Below are positions 7,074 through 8,688 of a stretch of 8,688 nt of DNA, piece by piece. Under the pieces are notes generated by a model. That model was given only the letters and a program-made list of their open reading frames with translations. It was not told the DNA's origin and did not search any database. A program made the position numbers and the translations under genes. Origin of the DNA: an uncultured Clostridia bacterium (GTDB lineage: Bacteria; Bacillota; Clostridia; TANB77; CAG-508); contig CALXZW010000054.1 in assembly GCA_944393345.1 (NCBI GenBank), positions 1 to 8,688 on the forward strand, read 5' to 3'. The first letter of the stretch is position 1. The number at the start of each line of letters is the position of its first letter.

Positions 7074-7598
7074 TTATTTATCTTTTTTGTCTCTAATTTC
7101 AAAAGCGAAATATGATTTATATGGTTTTAATTTACATTTTCCTTTTACTTCATTTGTCTTTTCGTCAAAGTAAAGAACTGGTTTTATTTCTTCAGCTGTT
7201 TCAGGATCAATTATGCAAAACGGTCTTTTTAAATTAGGTGTATATTGGAAATCCTTAATTTCAAAGTCTTCTTCTTTATATAAACTGTCAAATTTTACTG
7301 GCACTGGTGATTTACATATTGAAACCTCATCATTTTTTAAGATTGCCATATTAACAATTACTTTCTCTTTTCCAAAAGACAATATTATTAATTGATCTTC
7401 ATCTTTTGAAGGGTTATCTACAAAAAAAGTTTTTCTTTTCATTTCTCCTCTTAATTCTTCCATAAAGTCTAGTCTTTCTATCGTATATTTAGGATATTCT
7501 TTTAATAATTCTTTTTCTGTTTTATTTATTTGATATATAACTGTATTTACTCCTTTTGGATCTGTTATGCTAAAGTGTTTACCCTGCATATTGTCCAT
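7074..7598 (-). CDS. Unrecognised 174-residue soluble protein, first gene of the coupling-protein operon
   Basis: Family not recognised. From the chosen start the product is 174 residues, with no signal peptide or membrane helix. It is rich in alternating charged and aromatic residues that suggest a mostly beta fold with one helical stretch near KEYPKYTIERLDFMEELRG. It reads like two similar-sized halves, with FFVDNPSKDEDQLIIL in the first and FCIIDPETAEEIKPVLYF in the second, each a strand-DxPx-strand pattern; whether this is a true internal repeat is untested. An ATG at 7611-7613 would add five residues, but the GGAGGT ribosome binding site overlaps that codon and is 7 bases from the ATG at 7596-7598, so the latter is preferred. 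It is the first gene after a consensus promoter and is probably translationally coupled to the 92-aa gene. A link to the VirD4-like motor is inferred from the operon only. Confidence 0.8.
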   Translation of the reverse strand: MDNMQGKHFSITDPKGVNTVIYQINKTEKELLKEYPKYTIERLDFMEELRGEMKRKTFFVDNPSKDEDQLIILSFGKEKVIVNMAILKNDEVSICKSPVPVKFDSLYKEEDFEIKDFQYTPNLKRPFCIIDPETAEEIKPVLYFDEKTNEVKGKCKLKPYKSYFAFEIRDKKDK

Positions 7599-7605
7599 AT
7601 ATTTT

Positions 7606-7611
7606 ACCTCC
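7606..7611 (-). promoter_or_regulatory. Ribosome binding site that sets the 174-aa protein start
   Basis: GGAGGT on the minus strand is 7 bases before the ATG at 7596-7598 and overlaps the upstream ATG at 7611-7613, ruling that one out as the main start. Confidence 0.8.
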
Positions 7612-7639
7612 ATTTCTATGTTTAACCCATAGTTTATCT

Positions 7640-7671
7640 TTCGTTACATCACTATAATTAATTATAACGAA
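7640..7671. promoter_or_regulatory. Operator-like inverted repeat around the -10 box of the coupling-protein operon
   Basis: TTCGTTA at 7640-7646 and TAACGAA at 7665-7671 are perfect inverted copies with 18 bases between. They straddle the -10 box and the expected transcription start. Half-site centres are 25 bases apart, between two and two and a half helical turns. A 14-base palindrome, TATAATTAATTATA (7653-7666), lies inside but is not centred on the same point and includes the -10 box. Repressor binding is an inference. Confidence 0.45.
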
Positions 7672-7689
7672 TATGTATTGATTTGTCAA
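7661..7689 (-). promoter_or_regulatory. Consensus sigma-A promoter of the coupling-protein operon
   Basis: TTGACA (complement of 7684-7689) and TATAAT (complement of 7661-7666) with a 17-base spacer: a perfect match to consensus, the strongest promoter in the window. It lies in the 108-base gap after dnaJ and about 60 bases before the 174-aa gene start. Confidence 0.9.
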
Positions 7690-7706
7690 TTATCTTTTAT
7701 GTAAAT

Positions 7707-8576
7707 TTATATGTTTCTCGGGCTAAAATTTGATATTTTATTTAATTTTTCAAAAATTTCTCTTTCTTCTGATGTTAATTTCTTTGGAACCATAACTTTG
7801 ACTTCTGCTATTAAATCTCCTCTTGTACCATTTGTATGTTTATATCCTTTTCCTGGAATTCTTATCTTTTCACCACTTTGTACTCCTTGTGGTATATATA
7901 TTTTAGTCTCAGCATCTATTGTATTAATTGTTGCTCTAGTTCCTAAAGCTGCTTCCCAAGGTGATAATGGCAAATCTGTATATAAATCATATCCTTCCAA
8001 TTTAAAATCTTTATCATTTTGCACATTAATCTTTATAAATAAATCGCCGTTTTTTCCTCCATTCTTACCATTTTTTCCTTGACCTATTAATCTTATCTTT
8101 TCTCCATCTAGTATTCCTTCTGGTACTTTAATAGTATATGTTTTTGTTTTTCCTTCTGTATTTCTTAATACTATTTGTTTATCTAGTCCATAAAAGGCTT
8201 CTTTTAGGCTTACAGATATTTCTGTTTCAATATTTTCACCTTTTTCTGGTTTTTTAGTTGTTTCTTGCTTTAAATTTTCCTCTTGTTTTAAATTTCCTAA
8301 AAACATGTTAATTATTACTTTTTTATCAGAAAAAGTTTTTTTCTTTTTCGCATATCTAGAATTCCAAACTCTATCATATTTTCTTTTGGTCGAAGGAACT
8401 GATAATACTCTATATGCTTCATTTATATCCTTTATCTTTTCTTCTGCTAAATTGTCACCAACATTAACATCCGGATGATATTTTTTTGCTGCTTTTCTAT
8501 ATGCTGTCTTAATCTCATCTATAGTTACATGACTTGTTTCTAAATCTAATATTTTGTAATAGTTTTTGTAAATCAT
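7707..8576 (-). CDS. DnaJ/CbpA-type co-chaperone without zinc finger
   Basis: A J-domain protein that stimulates the ATPase of DnaK and passes it unfolded clients. From the chosen start it is 289 residues. Residues about 1-70 are a J domain with the essential HPD at 34-36 and the usual helices (IKTAYRKAAKKYHPD, INEAYRVLSVPSTKRKYD). Residues about 75-112 are a Lys/Glu-rich linker where classical DnaJ has a Gly/Phe region. The rest is the paired C-terminal substrate domains, with family segments VPEGILDGEKIRLIGQG and IPQGVQSGEKIRIPGKGYK and the DLPLSPWEAALG box. There are no cysteines, so the CxxCxGxG zinc fingers are absent, as in CbpA; this is a class B protein. An ATG at 8583-8585 is possible, but GGGAGG abuts it and lies 9 bases from the ATG at 8574-8576, which is preferred. 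No grpE or dnaK is adjacent in the window. It has its own promoter and no clear terminator behind it, so some read-through into the next unit is possible. Confidence 0.93.
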   Translation of the reverse strand: MIYKNYYKILDLETSHVTIDEIKTAYRKAAKKYHPDVNVGDNLAEEKIKDINEAYRVLSVPSTKRKYDRVWNSRYAKKKKTFSDKKVIINMFLGNLKQEENLKQETTKKPEKGENIETEISVSLKEAFYGLDKQIVLRNTEGKTKTYTIKVPEGILDGEKIRLIGQGKNGKNGGKNGDLFIKINVQNDKDFKLEGYDLYTDLPLSPWEAALGTRATINTIDAETKIYIPQGVQSGEKIRIPGKGYKHTNGTRGDLIAEVKVMVPKKLTSEEREIFEKLNKISNFSPRNI

Positions 8577-8585
8577 TTTTAACAT

Positions 8586-8591
8586 CCTCCC
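8586..8591 (-). promoter_or_regulatory. Ribosome binding site that sets the dnaJ-like start
   Basis: GGGAGG on the minus strand touches the ATG at 8583-8585 but is 9 bases from the in-frame ATG at 8574-8576, favouring the shorter product MIYKNYYKILDL. Confidence 0.75.
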
Positions 8592-8608
8592 ACAAAATAG
8601 GTATTTTT

Positions 8609-8617
8609 ATTATATCA
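8609..8617 (-). promoter_or_regulatory. Extended -10 promoter of the dnaJ-like gene
   Basis: TGATATAAT on the minus strand is a TGn-extended -10 box with consensus TATAAT (complement of 8609-8614). No good -35 box is present; that position falls in the hairpin of the upstream terminator. No CIRCE heat-shock operator is visible. Confidence 0.7.
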
Positions 8618-8624
8618 TAAAATT

Positions 8625-8651
8625 AAAAAAAATCTACACTTTTTGTAGATT
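8625..8651 (-). terminator. Rho-independent terminator of a gene to the right of the window
   Basis: AATCTAC (8631-8637) pairs with GTAGATT (8645-8651) around a 7-base loop, extendable by A-T pairs, and the minus-strand transcript ends in a U run (complement of 8625-8632). Because both flanks are A/T runs it could also work in the other direction. The gene it serves lies beyond base 8688; only about 37 uninformative bases separate them. Confidence 0.75.
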
Positions 8652-8688
8652 TTTTATCGTTATATTAAATTTTATTTTACCAAATTTA

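Noticed and set aside
7616..7632. Hairpin CTATG/CATAG in the 5' leader of the 174-aa gene as a riboswitch or attenuator
   Set aside because: The stem is only 5 bp with a 7-base loop and no U tract; such pairs are expected by chance in AT-rich DNA.
8634..8687. C-terminal end of an upstream minus-strand gene, 17 codons ending in TAG inside the terminator hairpin
   Set aside because: The stretch is too short and low in complexity to tell from chance; earlier stops in the other frames are just as likely to be the real gene end or lie outside the window.

Overview
The window is a very AT-rich bacterial segment in which every supported gene lies on the minus strand. Strong AGGAGG-type ribosome binding sites, sigma-A-like promoters, U-tract terminators and all-TAA stops fit a low-GC Bacillota, probably a clostridial or related gut-type lineage. 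The YhaO/YhaN, RF1 and CD1115-like VirD4 proteins agree with that. No species can be named from the sequence alone.

In order of transcription (high to low coordinates) there are four blocks. (1) A terminator for an upstream gene outside the window, then an extended -10 promoter and a zinc-finger-less DnaJ/CbpA-type co-chaperone (7707-8576). (2) A separate unit driven by a perfect TTGACA-17-TATAAT promoter with an operator-like inverted repeat: two unrecognised soluble proteins (174 and 92 aa), then a VirD4/TraG-type coupling ATPase, closed by a terminator at 4729-4756. The ATPase gene carries a one-base frameshift inside its Walker A motif, so it appears as two ORFs. (3) A promoter at 4643-4671 and a probable three-gene operon: YhaO-like metallophosphoesterase, YhaN-like Rad50/SMC-type ATPase with a two-helix membrane hairpin in the middle of its coiled coil, and a four-helix membrane protein weakly resembling the C-terminal half of DUF2207 proteins. 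The terminator at 509-537 overlaps the stop codon of the last gene. (4) A promoter and the first 145 codons of prfA (release factor 1), running off the left edge.

Two regions deserve attention. One is the orphan coupling-protein unit, which has no relaxase, VirB4 or other transfer gene in view and two unknown companions. The other is the yhaO-yhaN-membrane protein operon, which looks like a membrane-tethered Mre11/Rad50-like nuclease complex. Intergenic spaces are short and mostly filled by terminators, promoters and ribosome binding sites; no gene-free stretch exceeds 300 bases. No tRNA, rRNA, CRISPR array, insertion sequence or riboswitch was recognised.
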